A stretch of 64,000 nt of DNA from Amycolatopsis thailandensis (GCF_002234405.1 NZ_NMQT01000060.1:1-64000); one strand, 5' to 3'. Positions 1-8,205 are shown, counted from the stretch's first letter. Numbers and translations: made by a program. The notes: generated by a model not told the origin, from the letters alone.

Positions 1-115
1 TTCATACGGTGTGTTGATTCCTTGTCCAGATTGATTTGGTATAAAGCGGTCCTCGTTGAATTGCTCCGTCGCCGCCCAAGACCTCCCCCCTTTCCCTACA
101 CGCCCCTCTTCCGTT
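1..115. other. Probable assembly artefact at contig end (adapter-like)
   Basis: The first ~75 bases are AT-richer than anything nearby, and bases 91-113 match an Illumina sequencing-adapter core (TTTCCCTACACG then CTCTTCCG) at 21 of 23 positions by eye. Immediately after it the sequence becomes a normal high-GC coding tail. The simplest reading is residual adapter or chimeric read sequence at a contig edge. I see no genuine gene here. The adapter match is seen directly against an adapter sequence I know; artefact status is inference. Confidence 0.6.
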
Positions 116-178
116 GCCCCGCAGCAGCAGTACCCGAGCCAGCAGCAGCCCTACCCGCCGCAAGGCTGGGGCAACTGA
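116..178 (+). CDS. C-terminal fragment of a Gln/Pro/Tyr-rich protein
   Basis: An open frame runs from the artefact junction to TGA at 176-178 and reads APQQQYPSQQQPYPPQGWGN. Such QQQYP/PYPPQGW tails are typical of low-complexity, disordered ends of actinobacterial membrane or envelope proteins, but 20 residues cannot identify the family. The 5' part is lost at the contig edge. An inverted repeat (201-221) follows 22 bases after the stop and may end transcription. Function unknown. Confidence 0.45.
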   Translation, partial: APQQQYPSQQQPYPPQGWGN

Positions 179-184
179 CCGGCC

Positions 185-405
185 TCACCTCGGCTGAGCC
201 GCGTGAAGGGGGCCTTCACGCGCACCCGCTGTGACGTGCGGGGCCACTGGGGGCTTATGTGGTTCCTGAGATTCTTGGGATTAGCCAAAAGTCCGTGAAG
301 GCCTCCTTCCCTACCTTCAGGGTAGGCAAGGAGGCCTTCACGGGCTTCCGCCCAGTGGCCACAGGCCAGCCGAAAGTTCGCGAGGGAGGCCTTCATGTAC
401 TTGGT
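185..405. repeat. Mosaic intergenic repeat, copy A
   Basis: This gene-free stretch holds a short hairpin (201-209 pairing with 213-221, arm GCGTGAAGG) and a longer one (293-315 with 321-343, 22 of 23 pairs, small loop), and ends with GGCCTTCATGTACTTG. The same order of blocks (CTGAGCCG, GGCCTTCACGCGC, CCCGCTGTGA, the CCTACCTTCA/GGTAGGC hairpin) recurs at 36528-36770, so it is a dispersed multi-part repeat, not unique DNA. It lies between the truncated gene and the 3' end of the glycosylase gene, where hairpins could act as bidirectional terminators. No coding signal is seen. Confidence 0.75.
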
Positions 406-424
406 CGCCGCGAGACCGGCCGAG

Positions 425-1321
425 TCACATCGCGCGGTAGTCGCGAAGCTCGATCTTCGGCCCGAACCTAGGGCGGCGGAAACCGGCCGTCGACAGATAC
501 CGCACCGCGCGCTGCCGCTGCGGCGAATACGGCGCCAGCACCTCCGACATCCCGGCGTCGTCGAGTTTCGTGCCGACCAGCGCGTGCCCCACCATCGACG
601 GGATGTTGTAGTCGCCGAAACTCACCGCGTCCGGGTCTCCCCAGGCGCGCTGCGCGATCTCCGCCGCGGTCCACACCCCGATGCCGGGGACCTTCCGCAG
701 CCAGGCCCGTCCTTCGACGCCCTTCAGTTCGACGGCTTTCTCCAGCCGTGGCGCGACACGCGCGGCGGTGATCAACGTCGTCCGCCGTTTCAGGTCCACC
801 CCGGCGCGATGCCATTTCCAGTCCACAATGGAACGAATGGCGACCGGCGTCGGCGGCACACGCAGCCGTGACGGCCCGGGGCCCGGCGCCGGTTCCCCGA
901 ACCAGCGGCACAATTCGCTCCACGACCGCAGCGCCTCCGCGCTGGTCACCTTCTGTTCCAGCACGGCGAGCACCAGCGCGTCCCACACCCGGCCGGTCGA
1001 ACCGAGCCGCAGCCCCGGGTTCAGGCGCCGCGCCGACGCGATGACGTCGTGATGCGCGACGAAGGCGGAGTCGTCGTCGTGCGCGCCCAGCATGGCGGGG
1101 ACGCCGTCGAGGAGGCTGTCGGCGCCGGGGCCCCAGGCCTCCGCCTCGATCTCGCCGTCCGCGCGCCGCAGCAGCGCGAGCGTGCCCGGACCGTCCGCGG
1201 TGTTGGCGGCCAGCCAGGTGACCCCGCCTTCGGTGCGGACGACGTTGGGCGACCGCGACCCACGGCTCAACGGACCCAGCACCGTGTCCAGGTCGAGCTC
1301 GAAGCCGGGGCGGAATCGCAC
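425..1321 (-). CDS. DNA-3-methyladenine glycosylase-like HhH-GPD protein
   Basis: The 298-residue product belongs to the HhH-GPD base-excision repair superfamily and most resembles AlkA-type glycosylases, which remove alkylated purines. A helix-hairpin-helix lies at about residues 208-222 (LRKVPGIGVWTAAEI), followed by the expected acidic catalytic position, Asp237 in VSFGDYN. The preceding LEQKVTS segment (about 121-127) fits the helical domain. The first ~90 residues form a less conserved N-terminal domain, as in AlkA. The gene is monocistronic, pointing left toward repeat A; the divergent cytidylyltransferase-like gene begins 111 bases away. Class is confident; the exact damaged base removed is inferred from family. 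Confidence 0.85.
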   Translation of the reverse strand: MRFRPGFELDLDTVLGPLSRGSRSPNVVRTEGGVTWLAANTADGPGTLALLRRADGEIEAEAWGPGADSLLDGVPAMLGAHDDDSAFVAHHDVIASARRLNPGLRLGSTGRVWDALVLAVLEQKVTSAEALRSWSELCRWFGEPAPGPGPSRLRVPPTPVAIRSIVDWKWHRAGVDLKRRTTLITAARVAPRLEKAVELKGVEGRAWLRKVPGIGVWTAAEIAQRAWGDPDAVSFGDYNIPSMVGHALVGTKLDDAGMSEVLAPYSPQRQRAVRYLSTAGFRRPRFGPKIELRDYRAM

Positions 1322-1431
1322 ACACGGAAACTACCCCGCCCTCGGCTAGGGTTACGCGGGCCATCCGGTGCCCGGCGCCGCCGGAGCTAAGCTGATGACC
1401 CCCAACCGTAAGCCGACGGAGGACACGGACG

Positions 1432-1884
1432 ATGACATCGCGACCGGCTAAGGCCTCGATCGTCAGTGGGTACTTCAACCCGCTCCACCAGGGCCATCTC
1501 GACCTGTTCGAGGCCGCGCAGGCACGGTCCGGCTACCTGATCGTCATCGTCAACAACGATCACCAGCAGGTCCTCAAGAAGGGCAGGGTGATCCAGGTCG
1601 AGGACGTCCGCGCCCGGATCGTCCGCGCGCTGCGCATCGTCGACGACGTGTACGTCGCTGTCGAGCAGGGGCCGGGCATCAACGAGTCGTTCGACCTGAT
1701 CCGCGCGGCGTACCCGGACACGGAACTCGAGTTCTGCAACGGCGGGGACCGGCGCAACGTCGACGAACTCCCGGCCGACGAGGTCGAGGCCGGGGCCCGC
1801 AACGACATCTCGATGATCTACGGCATCGGGGGCACGGACAAGGCCGACTCCAGCACCCGGATCCTCTCGGACATGGAAGCCTGA
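1432..1884 (+). CDS. Adenylyl/cytidylyltransferase-family nucleotidyltransferase
   Basis: A 150-residue nucleotidyltransferase of the HIGH superfamily. Near the N terminus the motif SGYFNPLHQGHLDLF (about residues 11-25) is the GxFxxxHxGH signature that binds the nucleotide phosphates. The C-terminal part (GGDRRNVDELP, later DKADSSTRIL) is typical of small cytidylyltransferase-like proteins that activate sugar or alcohol phosphates. A GGAGG ribosome site lies about 8 bases before ATG 1432. No substrate can be read from the sequence; the nearby envelope-sugar genes make a sugar-phosphate or glycerol-phosphate substrate possible but unproven. Confidence 0.8.
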   Translation: MTSRPAKASIVSGYFNPLHQGHLDLFEAAQARSGYLIVIVNNDHQQVLKKGRVIQVEDVRARIVRALRIVDDVYVAVEQGPGINESFDLIRAAYPDTELEFCNGGDRRNVDELPADEVEAGARNDISMIYGIGGTDKADSSTRILSDMEA

Positions 1885-2032
1885 GTCCCCGCCGCCGGCC
1901 GTGCGCCCGGCAACTTTTGTCGGAAGACGTTTGCGGGTCTGCTGACGGCGGCCGCTCCTAGGGCCTACCCTAGACAACACACAGTCGGCCCTGAACCCAG
2001 AGGGCCCCAGGTCAGTCGGGAGGCCTAGGGGA

Positions 2033-2530
2033 ATGGACCCCCGTGCTCGGGCGGACGCCTTGCTCGCACGCGCCAGCGCGCGTGGAGCCTTCGTCGTGAC
2101 ACCGGACAACGCGACGTCTCCGATGGACTCCGCGAACACCCAGCAGATCCCCCGATCGGTGGTCGCCGAGATCGACCGGTCATCGGACCCGGACACGACC
2201 ACTCAGCTACCGGCTTCACTGATCGCGGAGAACGACCACCCGCTGGCGGGCCCCGAGCCGACGACGCGGCTGGACCTGCCGCCGGCGCGGGGTGAAGGCT
2301 CGACCCAGCCACAGCCCTATCCGCGCCGCCCCGGGCACCAGCCGACCAGGCCGCTGCCGCAGGCGACGACCCCGCTCACCCGGCGGCCGCCCGCCGCGCC
2401 GGTGCAGAGTCCCCTGATCGAGCAGCCGGAACCGGAGACCGCCGAGAACGAGGTCGGCGGCTTGGTGCCGACGGTGAAGCAGAACCCTTCGGGGCGTTCG
2501 AACCTCTCGCGCCGACTGGACGGCATCTAG
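2033..2530 (+). CDS. Conserved disordered Pro/Thr-rich protein
   Basis: A 165-residue protein with no catalytic motif. The first ~50 residues (DPRARADALLARASARGAF, then ATSPMDSANTQQIPRSVV) look conserved: I recall similar N termini in Pseudonocardiaceae hypothetical proteins. The rest is rich in Pro, Thr, Gln and Glu and likely disordered. No signal peptide or membrane segment is present, so a cytoplasmic location is expected. The ATG follows a GGGAGG-containing leader. The gene ends 13 bases before a perfect long palindrome (2544-2600). A function cannot be assigned. Confidence 0.7.
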   Translation: MDPRARADALLARASARGAFVVTPDNATSPMDSANTQQIPRSVVAEIDRSSDPDTTTQLPASLIAENDHPLAGPEPTTRLDLPPARGEGSTQPQPYPRRPGHQPTRPLPQATTPLTRRPPAAPVQSPLIEQPEPETAENEVGGLVPTVKQNPSGRSNLSRRLDGI

Positions 2531-2543
2531 CCCCTCACCACGC

Positions 2544-2600
2544 GTGCAATGAAAGGCCCCTTCATAGCAAAATTTGCAATGAAGGGGCCTTTCATTGCAC
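2544..2600. terminator. Long perfect palindrome between convergent genes (AATTT-core family)
   Basis: Bases 2544-2565 pair perfectly with 2579-2600 (22 bp; arm contains AATGAAAGGCCCCTTCAT). The centre (2567-2577, GCAAAATTTGC) can also pair, so almost the whole 57 bases is one palindrome. It sits between the 3' ends of convergent genes and has no T-tract, so bidirectional intrinsic termination or RNA 3'-end protection is likely but inferred. Relatives with other arms but the same AATTT centre lie at 17571, 36437 and 49996. Confidence 0.75.
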
Positions 2601-2614
2601 GGTCGGCACCCACC

Positions 2615-3655
2615 TCAGGCGGTTTGGATCACCCGATCGATTTCCTTGATCGCCGCACCCCCGCCGTAAGTCGCGTTGGACAGCATCGCGACGTCCAACC
2701 CCTCGGACGGGTAGTGCCGCATGAGCGAGCAGACGCCGACGTTCCCGCCGTCCTTGTAGTAGTTCCGCACCGAGCCGTCCTGGTCCAGGACGAATTCGAG
2801 CCCGAATCCGTACCAGACGCCGCTGCCGTGAAGCACCTGCGGCGTCAAGAACTCCTTCGTGCGCTCAGGGCTCAGGAGTCGTTCCTCCCGGATCGCCCGC
2901 AGAAGCCGGACGAGGTCGCCGACGGTGCAGTACGCACCCCCATCGGGTGAACCGATCGGCGGGTAGCTGAAGATGTTCTGCTTCCAGCCGGTGATCCGCT
3001 CGCCGTCGAGGATCGGGTCCCAGCCTTCGGCGACCCTCGGCTGTGGGTCGCGCCGGTCGAAGAACCCCGATTCGGTCATCCCCGCGCGATCGAGCACGGC
3101 ATCCCGGACATGGTCGCGATACGACGTCCCGGTGATCCGCTCGATCACCAGCCCGGCGAGGACGTACCCCGAATTGCAGTACCGGCAGCCCTCGCCCGGT
3201 GCGAAATTCGGTGCCCGGTAAGCGAAATTTGGCAGATGGTCACGCGTTTCGACGACCGAGTACACCGGCTTGTCGACCCACAGCGCCTCGTAACTCTCGC
3301 CCGCTTCCTCGTCGGCGTCGTCGGCGATCCCGGAGGTGTGCGTAAGCAGATGCCTCGTCGTCGCCTCCGGCGCGATCGTCGTGCCGCCGAGGTCGAGGAA
3401 CTCGCCGATCGGACTGTCGAGGTCCAGCCGTCCCTCGTCGGCCAGGCGCAACGCGGCGAGCGCGGTGAGGACCTTGGTGACCGACGCGGTGTCGTACCGG
3501 ATGTCCGGCGCGTTGGGCACCGACCAGCGGCGGCTGGCCAGACCGTATCCGCGTTCGAAGAGCGTCTCGTCACCGCGCCGGATCAGCACGACCCCCGAGA
3601 AGCGGTCCGCCCCGGCGCGTTCGGTCAGCCAGGTGTCCAGTTCGGCGAAGTCCAT
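2615..3655 (-). CDS. Serine hydrolase of the class C beta-lactamase/DD-peptidase family
   Basis: The 346-residue protein has the three serine-hydrolase landmarks: SxxK as SVTK (about residues 58-61), the Tyr motif as YCN (about 158-160), and a late DGGNVG (about 302-307) where the KTG/HxG element is expected. LLTHTSGI at about 103-110 is typical of beta-lactamase-related hydrolases (esterases, D-aminopeptidases). There is no N-terminal signal peptide, so it is probably cytoplasmic, unlike true beta-lactamases. It is transcribed leftward and convergent with the disordered-protein gene. Substrate unknown; resistance should not be inferred. Confidence 0.85.
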   Translation of the reverse strand: MDFAELDTWLTERAGADRFSGVVLIRRGDETLFERGYGLASRRWSVPNAPDIRYDTASVTKVLTALAALRLADEGRLDLDSPIGEFLDLGGTTIAPEATTRHLLTHTSGIADDADEEAGESYEALWVDKPVYSVVETRDHLPNFAYRAPNFAPGEGCRYCNSGYVLAGLVIERITGTSYRDHVRDAVLDRAGMTESGFFDRRDPQPRVAEGWDPILDGERITGWKQNIFSYPPIGSPDGGAYCTVGDLVRLLRAIREERLLSPERTKEFLTPQVLHGSGVWYGFGLEFVLDQDGSVRNYYKDGGNVGVCSLMRHYPSEGLDVAMLSNATYGGGAAIKEIDRVIQTA

Positions 3656-3713
3656 TCGCCGAAGGTAACGACGGCAGGCCGCCGAGTCGCGCGAGTTCCG
3701 ATGGCCGGAACGG

Positions 3714-4592
3714 CTACTTCGGGCGCGTCTCCAGCTTGAGCCGCAGCGCGAGTCCGGCCTTCACCGCGAGCATGACGGGCTTCCACAGGAGGCCGCGGTG
3801 ACGGTCCGCGAGATAGCGGTACGCGCTTTCGTGGTGCGCGCGCAGCATCTTCGCCGAAGCCTGCGAAGTCGAGTGGCCACCGATGTGCATGACGCTGGAC
3901 GAAGGCGCGTAGACGTTCAGCCAGCCGGCCCGAGCCAGCCGATCGCCGAGGTCGACGTCCTCGAAGTACATGAAGTAGCGCGTGTCGAAGCCGTCGACCG
4001 AGTCGAACGCCTCACGGCGGATCAGCTGGCAGGAGCCGGAAAGCCAGCCCGCCGTGCGCTCGACCGGGGTGCCGGTCTCCTGACGGTACTGCCGCGTCCA
4101 CGGGTTGCCCGGCCAGATCTTGCCGAACGCCGCGTGCCCGATCCCGCGGCCGAACGACGGCAGCAGCCGGGCCGACGGGTAGACCGTGCCGTCGAGATCG
4201 TGGATGAGCGGCCCGAACGCGCCACCGCGCGGCCAGCGCCCGGCGACCTCCAGCAGCGCGTCGAGTGAACCGGGCTCCCATTCGAGGTCCGGGTTCACCA
4301 CGACGACCCAGCCGTAGCTGTCGTCGAGTTCCGCGACACCGCGGTTGGCGGCCGTGCCGTAGCCGACGTTCTCGCCGATGCTGAGCAGCTTGACGTTGTC
4401 CCGGCGGGCGGCCTTCTCCGGAGCGCCGTCCGTCGAGTCGTTGTCGGCGACGACGACCTGGACGTCCCGGTCCGTCGCCTTCTCGAGCGTGTCGAGGAAC
4501 TTCTCGAGGGTTTCGCCGGGGAAGTACGTCACGGTCACGACGGCGATCCCGTCGCCGTAGCTGGGGTGCTCAGTCACGCGGCCATTGTCCAC
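3714..4592 (-). CDS. wbbL: GT2 rhamnosyltransferase, WbbL-like (decaprenyl-PP-GlcNAc rhamnosyltransferase)
   Basis: A 292-residue GT-A glycosyltransferase that by family adds L-rhamnose from dTDP-rhamnose to decaprenyl-diphospho-GlcNAc, forming the linker between peptidoglycan and arabinogalactan. Visible hallmarks are ADNDSTDG (about 50-57), GENVGYGTAANRG, NPDLEW (metal/nucleotide region), GWLSGSCQLIRREAF and YFMYFEDVDLGDRL. These line up well with my recollection of M. tuberculosis WbbL (Rv3265c), including PSARLLPS and ADRHRG. The ATG at 4592 is used; a GTG five codons later is possible. rmlB and rmlD, which make the donor sugar, lie 7-9 kb upstream in the same direction, separated here by a glycosyltransferase block. 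It ends on the same strand as the serine hydrolase. Confidence 0.87.
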   Translation of the reverse strand: MDNGRVTEHPSYGDGIAVVTVTYFPGETLEKFLDTLEKATDRDVQVVVADNDSTDGAPEKAARRDNVKLLSIGENVGYGTAANRGVAELDDSYGWVVVVNPDLEWEPGSLDALLEVAGRWPRGGAFGPLIHDLDGTVYPSARLLPSFGRGIGHAAFGKIWPGNPWTRQYRQETGTPVERTAGWLSGSCQLIRREAFDSVDGFDTRYFMYFEDVDLGDRLARAGWLNVYAPSSSVMHIGGHSTSQASAKMLRAHHESAYRYLADRHRGLLWKPVMLAVKAGLALRLKLETRPK

Positions 4593-4636
4593 CCGTCACC
4601 GAACGCGACTTCGGGCCCCACCCCCGACGCCGGGGG

Positions 4637-4782
4637 CGATAGCAAAGGTCCCTTGCTCCCCCGCGCCTGACCTGCGCGACGCCGTTGCCTCGTGAGCGGT
4701 GAGGTCGGTGAGGTGTGCCCCCAATGTGGCATTGGGGACGTTGAGTGTCCCCAATGCCACATTGGGGGCGTTCCTCACCGAC
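4637..4782. repeat. Nested palindrome upstream of wbbL, plus partial GATAGCAAAGG repeat
   Basis: Bases 4717-4739 pair perfectly with 4747-4769 (23 bp) and the stem is extended by 4704-4713 with 4773-4782 (GTCGGTGAGG/CCTCACCGAC). Each inner arm is itself a palindrome (CCCCAATG TGG CATTGGGG), so the DNA can fold as one long hairpin or as two small ones. A truncated GATAGCAAAGGTCCC unit, related to the array at 36797, lies at 4639-4655. The element is between the upstream GT4 gene stop and wbbL start, so it may insulate wbbL from the upstream genes. Confidence 0.75.
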
Positions 4783-4812
4783 CCGAAACGTTCGCCTCGC
4801 GAGGCCGGTGAG

Positions 4813-5967
4813 TCAGCCCGCCCGCCGTTGCGCGTGCCGGTGGAAAGCCTTCGCGTAAGCCTCCCGGTGCCGCTCCGCGGTCGTCGCCCACGAGAACTCC
4901 TTCGCCCTCAGCTGCGCGGCTTCGGCCAGCTCGGCCCGCCGCGCGGGAGCGTCGAGCAGCTCCGAGATGGCCGCCGCGACGTCTCCGGCGCCGACACCGC
5001 AGTACGCGACCGCGTCCCCGCCGACCTCGGGCAGCGAAAGCCGCCGCGTCGTGAGCACGGCGGCCCCGCACGCCATCGCCTCCAGCACCGGCAGCCCGAA
5101 ACCCTCGCCGAGGCTCGGATAGGCGACCAGTTCGGAGCCGCCGAGGAACCCGGCGAGCGTGTCGAACGGCAGATAGCCCGCCCGGATCACCCGCAGCCGG
5201 TGCGGCACGGCGTCCAGCGCGCGTTCGACCTGCGAGTCCCAGCCCGGCTGCCCGGCCAGCACCAGCGCGGGCGGGTTCGGCCTGCCGATCACGGCGCGCG
5301 CGAAGCCGCGGATCAGCGCGGGCACGTTCTTGCGCGGTTCCAGCGCGCCGAGGAAGGCGACGTACGGCGTCTTCCCGAGGCCGACGGCGTCGCGCGCGGC
5401 CTCGATTTCGGCGGGCGAGGGCGGATGGAACCGGTCCGGTTCGACGCCGTGGTGGATGATCTCGAGTTCGGCCGTCCGCACCTGGCCGACACGCTCCAGC
5501 TCGGCGGCCGTCGCGATGCTCGGCACGACACAGAGCGTCGCACGGCGAAGCGCCGTCGCGGTCCAGGCGCGGAAGAAGCGCGCCTTCACCGAAGAGTGCA
5601 GGACCGCGTCGGTGAAGAAGGTCGCGTCGTGCAGCGTCACCACCGAAGCGGCCGGGCTCGCCAGCGGCATCGTGTAGTGCGGCGAATGGACGACGTCGGC
5701 GGAGAGCCGGCGGACCAGCCGGGGCAGGGTCGCCTGCTCCCAGGTCAGCCTGGCCGTCCTGGTCGACGTCGACGGCGAGGTGGGCACGATCCGCGCGCCG
5801 GGCGCCAGCCGGTCGTACAGCACCGCGTCCCGCGGCTGGCAGACGACGGTGATCCGGGCGCCGTCCGCGTCCAGCGCCGCGACCAGCGAATCCACGTAAC
5901 GACCGACGCCGCCCCTGTCCGCGGGGACGGCGGTCGCGTCGATCAGCACGCGAGGGTCATCGGTCAC
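4813..5967 (-). CDS. GT4-family glycosyltransferase
   Basis: A retaining GT-B glycosyltransferase of about 384 residues when started at GTG 5967 (VTDDPRVLIDATAVPADRGG); the open frame continues upstream without a convincing start. The N-terminal domain has GGVGRYV, the donor domain FLGALEPRKNVPALIRGF, and the EX7E element GEGFGLPVLEAM that contacts the nucleotide sugar. No membrane segment is evident, so it acts on the cytoplasmic face. It starts 23 bases after the stop of the upstream GT4 gene, suggesting co-transcription. Together with wbbL and rmlBD it probably builds a rhamnose-containing envelope glycan; donor and acceptor are unknown. Confidence 0.82.
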   Translation of the reverse strand: MTDDPRVLIDATAVPADRGGVGRYVDSLVAALDADGARITVVCQPRDAVLYDRLAPGARIVPTSPSTSTRTARLTWEQATLPRLVRRLSADVVHSPHYTMPLASPAASVVTLHDATFFTDAVLHSSVKARFFRAWTATALRRATLCVVPSIATAAELERVGQVRTAELEIIHHGVEPDRFHPPSPAEIEAARDAVGLGKTPYVAFLGALEPRKNVPALIRGFARAVIGRPNPPALVLAGQPGWDSQVERALDAVPHRLRVIRAGYLPFDTLAGFLGGSELVAYPSLGEGFGLPVLEAMACGAAVLTTRRLSLPEVGGDAVAYCGVGAGDVAAAISELLDAPARRAELAEAAQLRAKEFSWATTAERHREAYAKAFHRHAQRRAG

Positions 5968-5989
5968 CCTAGGAGGGTACGACTGCGCG

Positions 5990-7075
5990 TCACCTCCGCG
6001 GTGGGGAACCGACAAACTGATCGCGCAGGTGGAGGCCCCAAACAGCGGAAGCGGCACGCTGCCAGGTGAACTCACTCGAACGGCTGAGACCGCTGTCACG
6101 CAGCGCCGCCGCCTGCTCCGGATGGCCTAGTACGCCGGACAGCGCGTCCGCAAGCGCTTGCGCCTCTCCCACCGGAACGACGACGCCCGCTCCCCCGGCC
6201 ACCTCGACCAGGGCCGGGACGTCCGAATGCACCACCGGCACCCCGGCCGCCATCGCCTCGATCAGCGGCAGCCCGAACCCCTCCGCCCGGCTCGGCATCG
6301 CCAGCACCGACGCGCCCCGCAGCACGAACGCCAGTTCCGCGTCGCTCACCTTCCCCAGCAGCCGGACGTCGGCGCCGTGCTCGCGCGCCAGCGCCACCGG
6401 GTCGATCCCGCCCCAGCCCGGCTGCCCGGCCAGCACCAGCGGCACCCCGATCCGGCCGGCGGCCTCGATCAGCACGTCGACGCCCTTGCGCGGCTCGATC
6501 GTCCCGATCGCGAGCACGTACCGCTCCGGCAGCGCGACCTCGGCGAACTCGGTGTGCGACCGGACGCCGTGCGGGATCACGCGCACCGGCACGGACACCG
6601 GCACCAGCGCGGCGAGCTCGTCCGCAATCGCTTGCGTGGGCACCGTCAGCGCGGTCGCCCGGGACGCGGCCCGCGTGATCACCGCCTTGTGCCACGCGAC
6701 GCCGCGCGGAGTCAGCGTCCCGGGATGTGTCCACGGCACGGTGTCGTGCACCGCGACCGACAGCGTCCGCCCCTTCGGCACCCGGGCGGGCGCGAGCGGG
6801 GTCGGCGCGTGGACCGCGTCGCCACCCGGCCACCACGGCAGCCCCAGCTGCCAGGCCGCGATCAGCGCCCGCGGCGGGATCGGCAGCACCCGCGGCCCCT
6901 CGACGCCCTCGACGACGGCGGCCTCGGTGTCGGCGTGCCGCGCGACCACACTCGACACCGTCCAGCCCGCCGGCGCGGTCTCGGCGAGCGCCCGCAGCAG
7001 CTCGCCGGTGTAGCGGCCGGTCCCGCCGGGGACCGGCGCCAGCAGCTGCTCGGCGAGCACGACCAGTTCGGGCAT
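5990..7075 (-). CDS. GT4-family glycosyltransferase
   Basis: About 361 residues from ATG 7075 (MPELVVLAEQLLAPVPGGTG); ATG 7096 would add seven residues and overlap the start of the divergent GT2 gene. Features are GGTGRYTGELL near the N terminus, AIGTIEPRKGVDVLIEA at the start of the C-terminal Rossmann domain, and EX7E in AEGFGLPLIEAM. It resembles mannosyl/rhamnosyltransferases of polysaccharide loci and shares its domain plan with its downstream neighbour and with the GT4 gene at 10.7 kb; these could be paralogues from duplication. The start codon lies only 19 bases from the start of the opposite-strand gene, so the two promoters must overlap coding sequence. Confidence 0.82.
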   Translation of the reverse strand: MPELVVLAEQLLAPVPGGTGRYTGELLRALAETAPAGWTVSSVVARHADTEAAVVEGVEGPRVLPIPPRALIAAWQLGLPWWPGGDAVHAPTPLAPARVPKGRTLSVAVHDTVPWTHPGTLTPRGVAWHKAVITRAASRATALTVPTQAIADELAALVPVSVPVRVIPHGVRSHTEFAEVALPERYVLAIGTIEPRKGVDVLIEAAGRIGVPLVLAGQPGWGGIDPVALAREHGADVRLLGKVSDAELAFVLRGASVLAMPSRAEGFGLPLIEAMAAGVPVVHSDVPALVEVAGGAGVVVPVGEAQALADALSGVLGHPEQAAALRDSGLSRSSEFTWQRAASAVWGLHLRDQFVGSPPRR

Positions 7076-7094
7076 GGTCTCTATTCTCTCTGGC

Positions 7095-8006
7095 ATGACC
7101 AGCACCACCGTCGTCGTGGTCACCTGGCGCGGCGCCGCGCACGTCACCGCCTGCCTCGACGCCCTCGCCGCGCAGTCCCGCGCACATCGGACGCTGGTCG
7201 TCGACAACGCCTCCGACGACGGGACGGCCGCGCTCCTCGCCGCCCATCCGTCGAAACCCGAGGTGCTGCGGCTGCGGCGCAACACCGGATACGCGGGTGC
7301 CATGGCCGCCGCACTGGACAAAGTGGACACGCCGCTCATGGCGTGGCTGAACGACGACGCCGCGCCGACCCCGGAGTGGCTCGCGACCTGCGAAGACACC
7401 CTCGCGAAAGCCCCGCTCGCCGCGGCCGTGAGCGCCCGGCTCACCCTGGCCGACGGCACCGTCCAGTCCACCGGTGTCCGCCTGACGGCCGACGGCCACG
7501 GCGCCGACCTGGCCGAACCCACCGGCGAGGTCTTCGGCTTCTGCGGGGGCGCGGCCGTGCTGAACGTCGAGGCGCTCCGTTCCGTCGGCGGCGTCCCGGC
7601 CTCCTATTTCTGCTACTACGAGGACACCGACACCGCGTGGCGGCTGCGGCTGGCGGGCTGGGACGTCGTCGGCGCCGAAGCCGACGTCACCCATCAGCAT
7701 GGCGCGAGCACCCGGCCGGGTTCGGTCCGGTTCCATCTGTGGAACGAACGCAACCGCCTGCTGACCCTCCTCCGGTGCGCACCGGGGCAGGTGGCGATCC
7801 GCCAGCTGGTGAAGTTCGCCGCCCTGACCGCGATCCTTCCCCTGAGAGGGAAACCGCAGGCGCCGAACTTCCGTCTCAGCCTCAGATGCCGGGTCCTGGG
7901 CGCCGTCGTCGCCCGCCTGCCGCGCACGCTGGTCGAGCGGCGGGCCATCGGGCGGCGGGCGGCGCTCGACCGAGGCGCGGTCTGGGAGGCGTGGGCGGGC
8001 CTTTAA
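7095..8006 (+). CDS. GT2-family glycosyltransferase
   Basis: A 303-residue GT-A enzyme started at ATG 7095 (MTSTTVVVVTWRGAAHV). The nucleotide-binding region reads VVDNASDDG, followed by RRNTGYAGAMAAAL, then NDDAAPTPEWL with the acidic cluster in the DXD position, and YYEDTDTAWRLRLAGWD toward the middle. No membrane helices are predicted by eye. It begins the rightward run of three glycosyltransferases (7.1-11.8 kb) and is divergent from the GT4 gene at 5990. The donor sugar cannot be read from sequence; rhamnosyltransferase-like GT2 enzymes are the closest type. Confidence 0.83.
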   Translation: MTSTTVVVVTWRGAAHVTACLDALAAQSRAHRTLVVDNASDDGTAALLAAHPSKPEVLRLRRNTGYAGAMAAALDKVDTPLMAWLNDDAAPTPEWLATCEDTLAKAPLAAAVSARLTLADGTVQSTGVRLTADGHGADLAEPTGEVFGFCGGAAVLNVEALRSVGGVPASYFCYYEDTDTAWRLRLAGWDVVGAEADVTHQHGASTRPGSVRFHLWNERNRLLTLLRCAPGQVAIRQLVKFAALTAILPLRGKPQAPNFRLSLRCRVLGAVVARLPRTLVERRAIGRRAALDRGAVWEAWAGL

Positions 8007-8205
8007 GCTCTGACAGAAGACGGAGATGAAGATCGAGTCCGAGAAGTGCCTCACAGGAGCCCGCCCTCGGCCGAAGGCCCCGCTTCGCGACGGCACGGCG
8101 CCCCGGCACCAGCGGCGCGGGGAAGGCCAGACGAGCGCCCTGGCGGTGCGAAGCGGTCGCGGGCTCTTCATCGACACCGTCCAATCGAGTGCAGGGAGTA
8201 CGGCT

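Noticed and set aside
2549..2640. Short peptides beginning MKGPF or MKASF encoded by several palindromes
   Set aside because: The palindrome arms contain ATGAAGG, so symmetrical DNA yields similar peptides on both strands. There is no ribosome site or codon bias; DNA symmetry explains them.
8026..8205. ATG 8026 as start of the GT2-GT4 fusion
   Set aside because: It adds 60 residues rich in Arg/Pro without similarity to the GT2 fold and lacks a good ribosome site; kept only as an alternative.
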